From NCBI RefSeq assembly GCF_024198175.1, contig NZ_JAJVKV010000004.1, forward strand, positions 372,001-436,000: a DNA stretch of 64,000 nucleotides, in the 5' to 3' direction. The notes under the pieces were generated by a model. It saw only the letters and a program-made list of their open reading frames with translations. It ran no database searches and was not told the origin of the DNA. Positions within the stretch are counted from its first letter, which is position 1; the number at the start of each line of letters is the position of its first letter. The position numbers and the translations under genes were made by a program. Origin of the DNA: Pyxidicoccus xibeiensis. Its GTDB lineage: Bacteria > Myxococcota > Myxococcia > Myxococcales > Myxococcaceae. Of this stretch, positions 23,188 to 33,816 are shown piece by piece.

Positions 23188-24621
23188 ATGGCCGAGAAGC
23201 TCATGCCCCGCGAGAAGGGCTTTTCCGAGTGGTACGTCGACCTGGTCCAGAAGGCGAAGCTCGCCGACTACTCGGACGTGAAGGGCTGCATGGTCATCCG
23301 GCCCAACGGCTATGCGCTGTGGGAGAACATGCAGCGCGTCCTGGACAAGATGTTCAAGGACCTGGGCCACAAGAACGCCTACTTCCCGCTGCTCATCCCC
23401 GAGAGCTACCTGAAGAAGGAGGCCGAGCACGTCGAGGGCTTCAACCCGCAGCTGGCCGTCGTCACCCACGCGGGCGGCGCCAAGCTGGAGGAGCCCTACG
23501 TCATCCGGCCCACCAGTGAGACCATCATCAACCGCAGCTTCGCGAAGTGGATCCAGAGCTACCGCGACCTGCCCATGCTCCTGAACCAGTGGGCCAACGT
23601 GATGCGCTGGGAGATGCGCACGCGGCTGTTCCTGCGCACCACGGAGTTCCTCTGGCAGGAGGGCCACACCTGCCACGAGACGGAGGAGGACGCGGAGAAG
23701 GAGACGCTCCAGATGCTGGAGGTCTACCGGACGTTCGCCGAGGACTACATGGCGATGCCCGTGATGACGGGGCGCAAGTCGGAGTCGGAGCGGTTCGCCG
23801 GCGCGCTGCGCACCTACAGCATCGAGGCGATGATGCAGGACAAGAAGGCGCTGCAGGCCGGCACCAGCCACAACCTGGGGCAGAACTTCGCCAAGGCGTT
23901 CGACACGAAGTTCCAGGGCCGCGACGGCCGGGAGCACTACGTGTGGCAGACGTCCTGGGGCGTGTCCACGCGCCTCATCGGCGGCCTCATCATGACGCAC
24001 TCGGATGACTCGGGGCTCATCGTCCCGCCGAAGCTGGCGGCCACCCACGTGGTCATCATCCCCATCGCCGGCAAGGCGACGGACGCGGAGAAGGCCCAGG
24101 TGAAGGAGAAGGGCCACGCGCTGGCCGCGGACCTGCGCAAGGCGGGGCTGGGCGTGGTGGTGGACGACGACGACAGCAAGGGCCCGGGCTTCAAGTACTA
24201 CGAGCACGAGCTCATCGGCACGTGCCTGCGCATCGAGATTGGCCCCAAGGACCTGGCCAAGAACTCCTGCGTCATGGTGCGCCGTGACTTGAAGCAGAAG
24301 GAGTTCATCCCGCTGGACGAGGCCGTGGCCCGTGCCCAGGCCATGCTGGACGCCATGCAGAAGGACCTCTTCAACAAGGCGAAGGACTTCCGCGAGTCCC
24401 ACACCTTCGAGGTGAACAGCTACGAGGAGATGAAGGAGAAGGCGGACGCGGGCTTCCTGCTGGCGCACTGGAACCTGGACCCGAAGGTGGAGGCGCGCAT
24501 CAAGGAAGAGACGGGCCTCACCACGCGCAACCGCCCCTTCAGCCTCACCCAGGAGCCGGGCAAGTGCGTCGTCACCGGTGAGCCCTCGCCGGGCCGCATC
24601 GTGTTCTCCAAGGCGTACTGA
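23188..24621 (+). CDS. proS: Prolyl-tRNA synthetase, archaeal/eukaryal-like (ProS type 3)
   Basis: 477 residues from ATG 23188. It charges tRNA-Pro with proline. Class II motifs are seen as [20 protein letters not shown] (motif 1/2 region) with [22 protein letters not shown] (motif 2), and [14 protein letters not shown] (motif 3). Next come the anticodon-binding domain (about 285-390) and the C-terminal zinc-type domain with [10 protein letters not shown]. The compact length without an inserted editing domain marks the type 3 form. It is monocistronic, with a strong hairpin after the stop. Confidence 0.95.
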   Translation: MAEKLMPREKGFSEWYVDLVQKAKLADYSDVKGCMVIRPNGYALWENMQRVLDKMFKDLGHKNAYFPLLIPESYLKKEAEHVEGFNPQLAVVTHAGGAKLEEPYVIRPTSETIINRSFAKWIQSYRDLPMLLNQWANVMRWEMRTRLFLRTTEFLWQEGHTCHETEEDAEKETLQMLEVYRTFAEDYMAMPVMTGRKSESERFAGALRTYSIEAMMQDKKALQAGTSHNLGQNFAKAFDTKFQGRDGREHYVWQTSWGVSTRLIGGLIMTHSDDSGLIVPPKLAATHVVIIPIAGKATDAEKAQVKEKGHALAADLRKAGLGVVVDDDDSKGPGFKYYEHELIGTCLRIEIGPKDLAKNSCVMVRRDLKQKEFIPLDEAVARAQAMLDAMQKDLFNKAKDFRESHTFEVNSYEEMKEKADAGFLLAHWNLDPKVEARIKEETGLTTRNRPFSLTQEPGKCVVTGEPSPGRIVFSKAY

Positions 24622-24646
24622 GCCGCTTCGCTCGCGGCGGACACAA

Positions 24647-24682
24647 GGGCCGGGTGGGGGTGTTGCAGCCCCCGTCCGGCCC
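24647..24682. terminator. Strong bidirectional terminator hairpin after proS
   Basis: GGGCCGGGTGGGGG (24647-24660) pairs with CCCCCGTCCGGCCC (24669-24682), a 14-bp stem with two non-Watson-Crick positions and an 8-nt loop. It lies between the convergent proS (stop 24621) and the caspase gene (stop 24701). Confidence 0.7.
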
Positions 24683-24700
24683 TTCGCCATTCCCGGCCGC

Positions 24701-25561
24701 TCAAATCTTGAACGGCGTCTGGCTCTCGAACTCGCGGCTGGGGACGCCGACGATGGAGTACACGGGGGACTGCAGCGGCGGCATCCGCCGGACGATGCGG
24801 CGGTGGAAGGTGCGGTGGTCGCCGCGGAACTTCCCGCCGTTGTAGACGCGCAGCATGTTGGCGGTGAACAGGCCGTTGAAGGCGCCGTCGCTGGACAACT
24901 GGTTGTCCTGGCAGCCGGAGATGAGCAGCACCGTCGCCTTCACCGTCGCCTTGGGGTCTTCCTTGGGCAGCTCCGCCATGATGGCGTCGTACATGGCCCT
25001 GTTGTTGCGGTAGGTGCGCAGGGCGATGCCCACCGGCATGTCCTTGAAGCGCCGCTCCTCGGCCACCGAGTCCTGCACGGTGTCCGCCAGCATCTCCAGG
25101 CTGCCGGTGGTGCGCAGCGCCGCGTACGCCATCTTGCTCACCGTGCCGGAGTGACAGCTGTCGGAGAACATCAGCACGCGCACGCCCTGCTTCAGCTTCG
25201 AGAGCGCGGCGTAGATTTCGTCGTCGATGAGCTCTCCGTCATAGAGCACCCACGTCTCGTCCTGCGCGTCCGACTCGTCGTTGTTCCTGTCGGGGAGCTG
25301 GCCGCCGTGCCCCGAGTAGCTCAGCAGGAAGAGGTCTCCGGCGGCGAGCACCTTCGCCGCCTCGTCCAGCTCCTTCTTGATGCGCACGCGCGTCGCATCC
25401 TTCGTCAGCACCTTGCGCACCATCCCGAACTTCGCCGCCTTCGCGATGAGCTCCATGTCCTCCGCGTCCGCCTCGCAGGCCATGAGCGCCCCGTCCCAGC
25501 CCGCGTAGTGGGCCGGGTCCACGGAGTTCAAGCCGATGTTCAACGAATATCCCTGAGCCAT
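24701..25561 (-). CDS. Caspase-family (peptidase C14) protein
   Basis: 286 residues from ATG 25561, with GGAGGAG 8 nt upstream (GTG 25570 would abut it). The caspase fold is clear: SLNIGLNSVDPAHYAGWDG opens the domain, the catalytic His is H85 in SYSGHGG and the Cys C136 in MFSDSCHSG. The length equals a single p20-p10 unit with no added repeat or prodomain, and there is no signal peptide, so it is likely cytosolic. An acidic loop after the His (DRNNDESDAQDE) could bind calcium, as in metacaspases. Targets are unknown. The class III cyclase gene lies 98 nt upstream on the same strand, with a small hairpin between. Confidence 0.88.
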   Translation of the reverse strand: MAQGYSLNIGLNSVDPAHYAGWDGALMACEADAEDMELIAKAAKFGMVRKVLTKDATRVRIKKELDEAAKVLAAGDLFLLSYSGHGGQLPDRNNDESDAQDETWVLYDGELIDDEIYAALSKLKQGVRVLMFSDSCHSGTVSKMAYAALRTTGSLEMLADTVQDSVAEERRFKDMPVGIALRTYRNNRAMYDAIMAELPKEDPKATVKATVLLISGCQDNQLSSDGAFNGLFTANMLRVYNGGKFRGDHRTFHRRIVRRMPPLQSPVYSIVGVPSREFESQTPFKI

Positions 25562-25623
25562 GAGTGACACTCCTCCGGTTACTTTTCCGGGTGGAGTGAG
25601 AGTCGTGGACGTGTGACGCGGAG

Positions 25624-25646
25624 AGGCGGGGCGCTGCCGCCCGCCT
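25624..25646 (-). terminator. Small hairpin between cyclase and caspase genes
   Basis: AGGCGGG (25624-25630) pairs with CCCGCCT (25640-25646) around a 9-nt loop, just past the cyclase stop. If it terminates, the caspase gene has its own promoter. There is no T-run, so partial read-through is equally possible. Confidence 0.35.
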
Positions 25647-25659
25647 GGACTCCGGCTGC

Positions 25660-26964
<1,305 letters not shown>

Positions 26965-26980
26965 CTATCTTCACGGGGCA

Positions 26981-27505
26981 ATGGCGAGCATCGGTCACGT
27001 GGCGGTGGGCATGGCCCTGGGGCGGTACGAGGCGGGCGGGGCATCCGCGCGCAGGCTGGGGGTTGCCATGGCGCTGCTCTCCCTGCTCGCCCTGCTCCCG
27101 GACGCGGACGTGGTGGCCTTCAAGCTGGGCATCCCCTACGCCGCGCCCTGGGGGCACCGGGGCGCCTCGCACTCGGTGGTCTTCGCCGCGGGCGTCGCGG
27201 TGGCCGCCGCGCTGGCGGCCCGGCTCCTGCGCGCTCCGGCCGCGAAGTGGGGCCTGCTCACGTTCCTCGCGGTGGCCAGCCACGGCGTGCTGGACGCGCT
27301 CACCAACGGCGGCCTGGGCGCGGCGCTGTTCTGGCCCTTCACGGACGCGCGCTACTTCGCGCCCGTGCGCCCGCTGCCGGTGTCGCCCATCGGCTCGAGG
27401 ATGCTGTCCTCGCGCGGCCTGTACGTCGTCGCCGTGGAGCTGTTCGCCTTCATCCCGTTCTGGGCCTACGCGCTCTGGCCGCGCGGGCGCCGCCAGGAGC
27501 CGTGA
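26981..27505 (+). CDS. Membrane-bound metal-dependent hydrolase (YdjM/DUF457-like)
   Basis: 174 residues from ATG 26981. The conserved metal-site pattern is visible: an N-terminal His (SIGHVAVG), LLPDADV, WGHRGASHSVV and ASHGVLDALTNGG. Four or so transmembrane segments lie between them, and the chain ends in basic residues. Members are inner-membrane proteins; YdjM is LexA-regulated in E. coli, but no LexA-like box was noticed here. Only 3 nt separate its stop from the thpR start, so the two form an operon. Confidence 0.85.
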   Translation: MASIGHVAVGMALGRYEAGGASARRLGVAMALLSLLALLPDADVVAFKLGIPYAAPWGHRGASHSVVFAAGVAVAAALAARLLRAPAAKWGLLTFLAVASHGVLDALTNGGLGAALFWPFTDARYFAPVRPLPVSPIGSRMLSSRGLYVVAVELFAFIPFWAYALWPRGRRQEP

Positions 27506-27508
27506 GCC

Positions 27509-28063
27509 ATGCGCCTGTTCACCGCCGTCACGCTGGGAGCCACCATCGAGTCGCGCGTCACGGCGGATTTCGACCGGCTGCGCGCCCTGGCACCCCACGC
27601 CCGCTGGGTGAAGGCGGAGGGCGTCCACCTCACGCTGCTGTTCCTGGGTGACGTGGAGGAGGCGCGGCTGCCCGCCCTGCGCGACGCGCTGGAGCCCGTG
27701 GGCCCGCGCCACGCGCCCTTCGTGCTGTCGGTGGGGGGTGGGGGCAGCTTCGGCTCGCCCTCGCGCCCGCGCGTGCTCTGGGCGGACGTGCGCGGGGCCA
27801 CGGACGCACTGAAGGCACTCCAGGCGGACACGGCCTCCGCGCTCCAGCCGCTGGGCTTCGAGCCCGAGCACCGGGAGTACACCGCGCACCTCACGCTGGC
27901 GCGCTCGAAGGACCCGCGCGGAGACCCGGCGCTGGCACGGTGCGCCCAGGCGCTGGAGGCGTCGGACTTCGGCGAGGGGCGCGTGGACCGGCTGGTCCTC
28001 TTCGAGAGCCGGGGTGGCCACTACGTGCCCCGGGTGGAAGTGCCGCTCAGCCGCGCGGGCTAG
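27509..28063 (+). CDS. thpR: RNA 2',3'-cyclic phosphodiesterase ThpR
   Basis: 184 residues from ATG 27509. The two H-x-T-x signatures of the 2H phosphoesterase family are HLTL at 40-43 and HLTL at about 128-131, giving the paired catalytic histidines. The length fits ThpR/LigT proteins, which open 2',3'-cyclic phosphate ends of RNA and can ligate tRNA halves in vitro. It is cytoplasmic and the second gene of a pair with the membrane hydrolase. Confidence 0.92.
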   Translation: MRLFTAVTLGATIESRVTADFDRLRALAPHARWVKAEGVHLTLLFLGDVEEARLPALRDALEPVGPRHAPFVLSVGGGGSFGSPSRPRVLWADVRGATDALKALQADTASALQPLGFEPEHREYTAHLTLARSKDPRGDPALARCAQALEASDFGEGRVDRLVLFESRGGHYVPRVEVPLSRAG

Positions 28064-28073
28064 GGTTTCCGGG

Positions 28074-28090
28074 TTGGCACCCGGGCTGCA
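28074..28090 (+). promoter_or_regulatory. Candidate sigma-54 (-24/-12) promoter
   Basis: TTGGCAC at 28074-28080, then 5 nt, then CTGCA at 28086-28090. The GG and GC dinucleotides are exactly 10 nt apart. It deviates from TTGGCAC-N5-TTGCA at one position. A transcript would start near 28101, about 35 nt before ATG 28136. No upstream activator site was identified. Confidence 0.5.
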
Positions 28091-28135
28091 ATGCCACGGT
28101 GCGAGCGCGACCAGGCGCCTGAAAGGACTCAGACG

Positions 28136-28753
28136 ATGCGGTGGAGTGTGTTGCTGGCGGTGTGGCTCGGTGCCCACGGTGCGGTTGCCGCGCCACGGGA
28201 GGACCTGGAGGCGGAGCTGCGGACGGGGGACATCGTGCTGCACACGTCCCGCTCTCGGCAGTCCCAGTTCATCCAGGTGGCGACGGAGAGCCCGCTGTCC
28301 CACGTGGGCATGGTGGAGGTGACGCCGGAGGGCGCGTGGGTGGTGGAGGCGGTGCAGCCGGTGCAGCGCGTGCGGTTCGCGAAGTGGAAGGCGCGGGGGC
28401 TGAAGGGGCGCATCCTGGTGCTGCGGCCGAAGGAGCTGAGCGACGCGCAGCGGCAGCAGGCGGTGGACGCGGCGAAGGCGCACCTGGGCAAGCCGTACGA
28501 CCTGCGCTTCGAGTGGGGCGACGAGGCGATGTACTGCTCGGAGCTGGTGCGCAAGGCGTATGCGCGGGGCGCGGGCGTGGAGTACGGGAAGCTGGAGCGG
28601 CTGGGCTCGCTGAAGGTGAAGGGGCTGGAGAAGCCCATGCGCGAGCGGTACGGCAGGAAGGTGCCCGTGGAGTTGGAGCTGGTGACGCCCGCGAGCCTCG
28701 CCGTGGATGCCCGGCTGGAGGTGGTGCACTCGGACTTTCCGGCGGTGAGGTAG
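28136..28753 (+). CDS. YiiX-like permuted NlpC/P60 cysteine peptidase
   Basis: 205 residues from ATG 28136; the longer frame to 28091 would include the sigma-54 promoter. The signal peptide ends AVA-A, so it is exported. The permuted papain-like order is His before Cys: H56 in SHVGMVE and C134 in MYCSELVRKAY, with GDIVLHTS at the start. This matches the YiiX/YebB/lecithin-retinol-acyltransferase-like group, which act on peptidoglycan peptides or acyl/amide bonds. The substrate is not known. It lies 55 nt before the first MopE-like gene and may be co-transcribed with it. Confidence 0.85.
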   Translation: MRWSVLLAVWLGAHGAVAAPREDLEAELRTGDIVLHTSRSRQSQFIQVATESPLSHVGMVEVTPEGAWVVEAVQPVQRVRFAKWKARGLKGRILVLRPKELSDAQRQQAVDAAKAHLGKPYDLRFEWGDEAMYCSELVRKAYARGAGVEYGKLERLGSLKVKGLEKPMRERYGRKVPVELELVTPASLAVDARLEVVHSDFPAVR

Positions 28754-28808
28754 GCCGGGCCCTCCGGTGGCCTCGCTGGCGCGGGAGAGCGCGGATAGAG
28801 TGCGCGCC

Positions 28809-30836
28809 ATGCGACGCGTCCTGTTGCTCCTTTCGCTCTTCGCGCTGGCTTCCTGCAAGGAAGAGCCGACCCAAGGCGCCGTGAAGCTCACGGTGACCTA
28901 CTCCGGCTTCCGGCCCCGCTGCGTCCTCGTGCTGGCCCGGGATACGGCCAGTGGGAAGGAGCTCTCGAAGACGGTGGAGGGCAAGGGCGAGCCCTCGGGG
29001 GGCTCCCTCGTCGTGGCCGTGCTCCCGCCGGACGACTGGGGCAGCGCGGTGGCCGTCGAGGCCCGCGCCTTCGAGCGCGCCGGCTGCGAAGGGAATCCGG
29101 TGGCGAGCCAGGCGTCGAGCGCCACGCTGACGCCTGGCGTCCCGAGCCCGGTGACGCTGACGCTGACCGCGGTGGACGACGACGGAGACGGCTTCGTCTC
29201 CCCTGTCACCAACGGCACGGACTGTCAGGACAAGGCGGCCACCATCTACCCCGGCGCGGAGGAGCGCTGCAACGACGTGGACGACAACTGCGACGGCGTG
29301 CTGGATGTGACGACGTTCCAGCTGGGCCAGTCGTGCAGGGAGGGAGACAGCTGCCAGGGCACGTACCGCTGCAACGCGAGCGGCGCGGCGTACTGCGACC
29401 TTCCGACGGCCACCCTGGCCTATCCGGACGTGGACCGGGACGGGCATGGGAAGAAGGACGCCACCGCCGAGCGCTTCTGCGGCGCCGTTCCCGCCGGCTA
29501 CACCACCGGGGCCGCCGACGACTGCGACGACTCACGCATGAGCGTGCGCCCTGGCGCCCAGGAGCTGTGCAACGACGTGGATGACGACTGTGACGGCACC
29601 GAGGACGAGGACTACGCCGCGCAGCTCGGAATGGCCTGCACCACGTCGCAGAAGTGCGCGGGCCGGAACATCTGCGATACCAGCACTGGAACCGCAGTCA
29701 CCTGCATGGGCACGGAGGATCCGACTGCCTGGTACCTTGATGGGGACAGCGACAACTACGGCGGCGCCACCGTGGTGCAGTCCTGTCAGCGCCCGAGTGA
29801 GCGGCACCTCGCACAGGGTGGCGACTGCAATGACGGCAACCGGTTCACCCGTCCGGGTGCTCAGGAGCTGTGCGACCAGGAGGACAACGACTGCAATGCC
29901 GCCACCGAGGACACCAGCGTGTGCCCGGCGGGTGGACCGCGCTGGGCGGCTCGGGTCATCCCTGGCGGCGCCATCCTCAGTGGCATCTCCCTGTGGGGGG
30001 ACGGTGGAGTGTGGGTGTCGGGCACCGGTGGCGCGCTCGCCGTCAAGAAGCCGGAGGAGTCCGCCTTCACGTCTCGCGCAGGCATCTGTGACTCGAGCCC
30101 CTGGTATGGCATCTGGGCGGACCCGCGCAGTGGCCGCGCCTATCTGGGCGGGACCAACGGGCGGCTGGGCATCGTCGCGGATGCGGACGCCACCTCCTGC
30201 CAGCGCAATCCCCCCAGCGCGCGCAGCGACACCTGGGGACTGGTGGGATTTGCTGACGGCAGCGGCGTGAAGCTCTTTGGGGCGGGCTACATTCCCCCGA
30301 CCGTCGTGCTCCCAGACGGGCACGCCTTCGTATGGGACGGCACTGCTTCCGCGGTGACCGTCACACTTTTCGACCTTCTGCCGCGCTACGACATCCATGG
30401 CCTGGTCAATGGCCCCATCTTCGCTGTTGGAGCAAACGCGGTCGCCCAGGCTGCCATCCACCGGTTCGATGCCATGCAGGGAACCTGGGTGCGGATGACC
30501 GACGGCGTGAGCGGAGGAATGCTCAACGCCGTCAGGGTGGTCCATCCACAGCTGGCCTATGCCGTGGGCAACAACGGCACCGTGCTGAAGTGGGAGGGCG
30601 GCAACTGGGCTGCCATGACGACGAAGCCCACCAATGACCATCTGGGCGGCGTGGAGGCCTTTGGCCCGTCAGCCGTGTACGTGGCGTCCCGCGCGGGGAA
30701 GATCTACCGCTTCAACGGGGCCCAGTGGTCCGAGGTCGGCAGTCCAGGCGGCAGCCTCTTCCGCATGGCCGGCACCCACCCCGGTGACCTCTGGGTCGTC
30801 GGCGATGGGGGCCGTGTCATCCACTGGCCGCAGTGA
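28809..30836 (+). CDS. MopE-like metal-binding repeat lipoprotein with propeller domain, copy 1
   Basis: 675 residues from ATG 28809. The signal ends in the lipobox L-A-S-C. After a beta domain (about 30-120) come three MopE-type modules, each D-C-x-D...PGAxExCND-x-D-D-x-C-D-G (near 137, 245 and 350). In Methylococcus MopE this pattern binds copper or calcium. From about 385 on is a beta-propeller with short Trp strands (LWGDGGVWVSG, DLWVVGDGGRVIHWP), Ycf48-like. It is probably a cell-surface protein. It is followed by a close paralogue. Confidence 0.85.
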   Translation: MRRVLLLLSLFALASCKEEPTQGAVKLTVTYSGFRPRCVLVLARDTASGKELSKTVEGKGEPSGGSLVVAVLPPDDWGSAVAVEARAFERAGCEGNPVASQASSATLTPGVPSPVTLTLTAVDDDGDGFVSPVTNGTDCQDKAATIYPGAEERCNDVDDNCDGVLDVTTFQLGQSCREGDSCQGTYRCNASGAAYCDLPTATLAYPDVDRDGHGKKDATAERFCGAVPAGYTTGAADDCDDSRMSVRPGAQELCNDVDDDCDGTEDEDYAAQLGMACTTSQKCAGRNICDTSTGTAVTCMGTEDPTAWYLDGDSDNYGGATVVQSCQRPSERHLAQGGDCNDGNRFTRPGAQELCDQEDNDCNAATEDTSVCPAGGPRWAARVIPGGAILSGISLWGDGGVWVSGTGGALAVKKPEESAFTSRAGICDSSPWYGIWADPRSGRAYLGGTNGRLGIVADADATSCQRNPPSARSDTWGLVGFADGSGVKLFGAGYIPPTVVLPDGHAFVWDGTASAVTVTLFDLLPRYDIHGLVNGPIFAVGANAVAQAAIHRFDAMQGTWVRMTDGVSGGMLNAVRVVHPQLAYAVGNNGTVLKWEGGNWAAMTTKPTNDHLGGVEAFGPSAVYVASRAGKIYRFNGAQWSEVGSPGGSLFRMAGTHPGDLWVVGDGGRVIHWPQ

Positions 30837-30842
30837 GGTCTC

Positions 30843-30871
30843 CGCCCCTGGGTCTGCCAGGACCAGGGGCG
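30843..30871 (+). terminator. Hairpin between the two MopE-like genes
   Basis: CGCCCCTGG (30843-30851) pairs perfectly with CCAGGGGCG (30863-30871) around an 11-nt loop, and the stem extends by GA/TC with one bulge. It starts 7 nt after the stop at 30836. No T-run is present. Confidence 0.5.
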
Positions 30872-30903
30872 CTGCGTATGGAAGCCCGGATAGGATGCGT
30901 GCC

Positions 30904-32979
30904 ATGCGACACGTCCTGTTGCTGCTCCCCGTCCTCGTGCTGGCTGGCTGCAAGGAAAAGATTCCCCAGGGTGCCGTGAAGCTCACGGTGACCTACGAGG
31001 GCTTCCGGCCTGAGTGCGTCCTCGTGACGGCCCGCGACACGGCAGACAGCAGCAAGAAGCTCTCCGAGGAAGTGGCCGGGAAGGGCGAGCGAACTGGAGG
31101 CGCCCTCGTCATTGCCGTGCTCCTGCCGGCTGACTGGAGCGCGTCGGTAGAGGTGGAGGCCCAGGCCTTCGAGCAGAGCTGCGCGGGCAAGATGGTGACG
31201 AGCCACTCGGCGCGCGTCGCGGTGACTCAAGGCGAGGCCGCGAAGGCGGAGCTGCTGCTGTCCGCCAGGGACCAGGACCAGGACGGCTACGTGGCCGTTC
31301 TCAATGGTGGCACGGACTGTCGGGACACCGATGCCGCCATGCATCCGGGTGCCGAGGAGCTGTGCAACGACGTGGACGACAACTGCGACGGCCAGCAGGA
31401 CACCGTGGAGCTCCGGCTGGGTCAGGTGTGCACGGAAGGCGCGGGCTGCGAGGGCACCCGGAACTGTGGCGTCAACGGGACGGTGGTCTGCAACGTGCCG
31501 AACGCCACGCTGGCGTACCCGGACGTGGACCGGGACAACCGGGGTGAGCGGAACGTCGCCGCGACTGCGTTCTGCAGCGGCGTGCCGGCAGGCTACGTCA
31601 CCACCCCGAATGATGACTGCGACGACACCCGCGCCCACGTGTTCCCCGGAGCCGATGAGCGCTGCGACGGCCTGGACAATGACTGCGACGGGCCGAGCGA
31701 CGAGGACTTCCCGCAGCTCGACATGAACTGCACCGACCCGATGACGCAGTGTGGTGGGCGGTGGAGGTGCACCACGGGCGGCAATGCCCTGGAGTGCCTG
31801 GTGTCCCAGCCGGTGCCGACCTGGTACCTGGATGAGGACGGAGATGGGTTCGGCCGGAATGAGGGCTCGCAGCAGGGCTGTACGCGGCCGACGGGCAGCT
31901 ACGTCAATCAGGGCGGTGACTGCGATGACGGCAATCGCTTCACACGCCCTGGCGCGAATGAGCTTTGCGACGCGCTCGACAACAACTGCGATGGTCAGCC
32001 CGAGGCCGCGACGGCCTGCCCCGGCGGTACGCGTTCGTGGGTGGAGCGCACCGAAGGCGGAGGAAGCCAGGTATGGCGCTCGGTCTCCACCTGGACGCCC
32101 GGCGGAGCATGGGTCGTGGGGAACAACAACCGTCGCGCCGTGCAGACCCCGCCAAACACCACGTTCACGGTGACGGACTCGGCCGCAGGGGGTTGCGGTG
32201 ACAACACAGGGGGTGATTCCACCGCATGGTATTCCGTCTGGGCGGACCCGACCACCGGTCGTGCCACGCTCAGCTCGGGGGGAGGGCGGCTTGCCCATCA
32301 GGCAACGAACGCTACTGCCTGCACCCAGGTGCTCAGCACCAATCTGGCGACGCATGGCATCGTCGGCATCCCGGGTGGAGGCGGCATTGAGTTCTGGGGA
32401 GCGAGTGCAAGCACCTCCTCCGGCGAAGGCGAAGGAGCGGCTTTCAGTTGGAATGGCGTCAGCACCTCAGTGACGTTCAACACACCCACCAATGACATTG
32501 GCTTCGTGTTCGACGTCCACGGAGTTTCCCGAGACGTGCTCTTCTGGGCGGGAGGGTATGACGCTGCCTCTGGATTCACCCCTGGGCCGCGCATCTATCG
32601 CTTCGACTCCGCCAACAACGAGTGGGACACGCAATCCGTGCAGAACATCCAAGGGCTCGCTCGTCTCAACGGGGTCTGGGTCGTGAATGAGAAGCTCGCA
32701 TTCGCCGTGGGAAATGCAGGTTCGGTCGTGCGCTGGACCGACACGGGCTGGAGTCGAGTCACCTTCACCAACAACCACAACCTGACTTCCGTCGTGGCCT
32801 TCGGCGCATCCTCGGTCTACGTGACGTGCACGAGTGGCCACGTCTATCGTTACGATGGCCAGAGCTGGCATGAGTTCCTCTCGTTCCCAGGCACCGTGTT
32901 CAACGACATCGCCGGCACCAGCCCGGAGGACCTCTGGGTGGTGGGCACCAACGGGAAGATCTTCCACTGGCCCCGGTGA
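30904..32979 (+). CDS. MopE-like metal-binding repeat lipoprotein with propeller domain, copy 2
   Basis: 691 residues from ATG 30904 (ATG 30895 is also in frame; the later one matches copy 1). The lipobox is L-A-G-C. It is a paralogue of the 28809 gene: the first 100 residues align well (IPQGAVKLTVTYEGFRPEC), as do the three Cys/Asp-rich MopE modules and the propeller ending DLWVVGTNGKIFHWP. The propeller is more divergent and Ser/Thr/Gly-rich. The upstream bases (GGATAG-x-x-TGCG-x-GCC) are also shared, so the duplication included the start region. It is convergent with the methyltransferase gene, with 6 nt between stops. Confidence 0.85.
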   Translation: MRHVLLLLPVLVLAGCKEKIPQGAVKLTVTYEGFRPECVLVTARDTADSSKKLSEEVAGKGERTGGALVIAVLLPADWSASVEVEAQAFEQSCAGKMVTSHSARVAVTQGEAAKAELLLSARDQDQDGYVAVLNGGTDCRDTDAAMHPGAEELCNDVDDNCDGQQDTVELRLGQVCTEGAGCEGTRNCGVNGTVVCNVPNATLAYPDVDRDNRGERNVAATAFCSGVPAGYVTTPNDDCDDTRAHVFPGADERCDGLDNDCDGPSDEDFPQLDMNCTDPMTQCGGRWRCTTGGNALECLVSQPVPTWYLDEDGDGFGRNEGSQQGCTRPTGSYVNQGGDCDDGNRFTRPGANELCDALDNNCDGQPEAATACPGGTRSWVERTEGGGSQVWRSVSTWTPGGAWVVGNNNRRAVQTPPNTTFTVTDSAAGGCGDNTGGDSTAWYSVWADPTTGRATLSSGGGRLAHQATNATACTQVLSTNLATHGIVGIPGGGGIEFWGASASTSSGEGEGAAFSWNGVSTSVTFNTPTNDIGFVFDVHGVSRDVLFWAGGYDAASGFTPGPRIYRFDSANNEWDTQSVQNIQGLARLNGVWVVNEKLAFAVGNAGSVVRWTDTGWSRVTFTNNHNLTSVVAFGASSVYVTCTSGHVYRYDGQSWHEFLSFPGTVFNDIAGTSPEDLWVVGTNGKIFHWPR

Positions 32980-32985
32980 CGCGGC

Positions 32986-33753
32986 TCAGCGGCCCCGCCG
33001 CGCCACCACGAAGCGGCGGGTGAAGAGGAACGGCGTGCCCCGCTCGCGCGCCGGGTAGGACTGGCGCAGCAGCGGCCTCAGCGTCTCCAGGAACGCCCTG
33101 CCCTCCTCCGTCCCCAGGGCCGCCAGCACGGGCCGCAGCGTGGTGCCCAGGAGCCACTCCAGCACCGCGTCCTCGCCCGGCAGCACGTGCAGGTACGTCG
33201 TCTCCCAGGCGTCCACCTTCAGCCCCAGGCCCGACAGCAGTCCCTCATACGTCGCGAGTGACTCCGCGTGCCCCCTGCGCACCGACGCCAGCTTCGCGGC
33301 GAAGCGCGGCAGCTCGCGCACCTCGTCGATGTGGCGGTGCGACGGCGCCTCGAAGTTGGCCGGCACCTGGAACGCCAGCACTCCGCCCGGCGCCAGCTTC
33401 GCCACCAGTTGCTTCAGCAGCGTGTCGTGCGCTGGCACCCAGTGCAGCGCCGCGTTGGAGAGCAGCACGTCCAGCGGCGCGGGCGGCTCCCAGCCCGCGA
33501 GGTCCGCCACCTCGAAGCGCAGTGACTCCGGTGACGGACGGCGGCGCGCCTCCTCCACCATCGCTTCCGAGGAGTCCACGCCGTACACCCGCGCGCCCTT
33601 CCACCGCTCGGCCAGCACGCGCGTCAGGTCTCCCGTGCCACAGCCCAGGTCCACCACGTGCCCGGGCGCGTCCACGTCCACGCGCATCAGCAGCTCGAAG
33701 AAGGGACGCTTCCGCTCGTCCCGGAAGTGCGAGTACTGCGTCGGGTCCCACAT
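32986..33753 (-). CDS. tam: SAM-dependent methyltransferase, trans-aconitate methyltransferase-like
   Basis: 255 residues from ATG 33753. The Tam pattern is strong: the N-terminal MWDPTQYSHFRDERKRPFFEL, SAM-binding VVDLGCGTGDLTRVL, the acidic VYGVDSSEAMVEEA, LLSNAALHWVPAH, and a C-terminal helix pair. Tam methylates trans-aconitate, an inhibitor of aconitase, with S-adenosylmethionine in the cytosol. The length is typical. It is a single gene, convergent with the MopE-like gene, with the sialidase-fold gene ending 63 nt upstream. Confidence 0.85.
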   Translation of the reverse strand: MWDPTQYSHFRDERKRPFFELLMRVDVDAPGHVVDLGCGTGDLTRVLAERWKGARVYGVDSSEAMVEEARRRPSPESLRFEVADLAGWEPPAPLDVLLSNAALHWVPAHDTLLKQLVAKLAPGGVLAFQVPANFEAPSHRHIDEVRELPRFAAKLASVRRGHAESLATYEGLLSGLGLKVDAWETTYLHVLPGEDAVLEWLLGTTLRPVLAALGTEEGRAFLETLRPLLRQSYPARERGTPFLFTRRFVVARRGR

Positions 33754-33816
33754 GGCTTCCTCCTGGCGGCGCGGCCTCGCAGCCCGTCCGCCAGGAGGTG
33801 TAACGCAACGGGCTCC

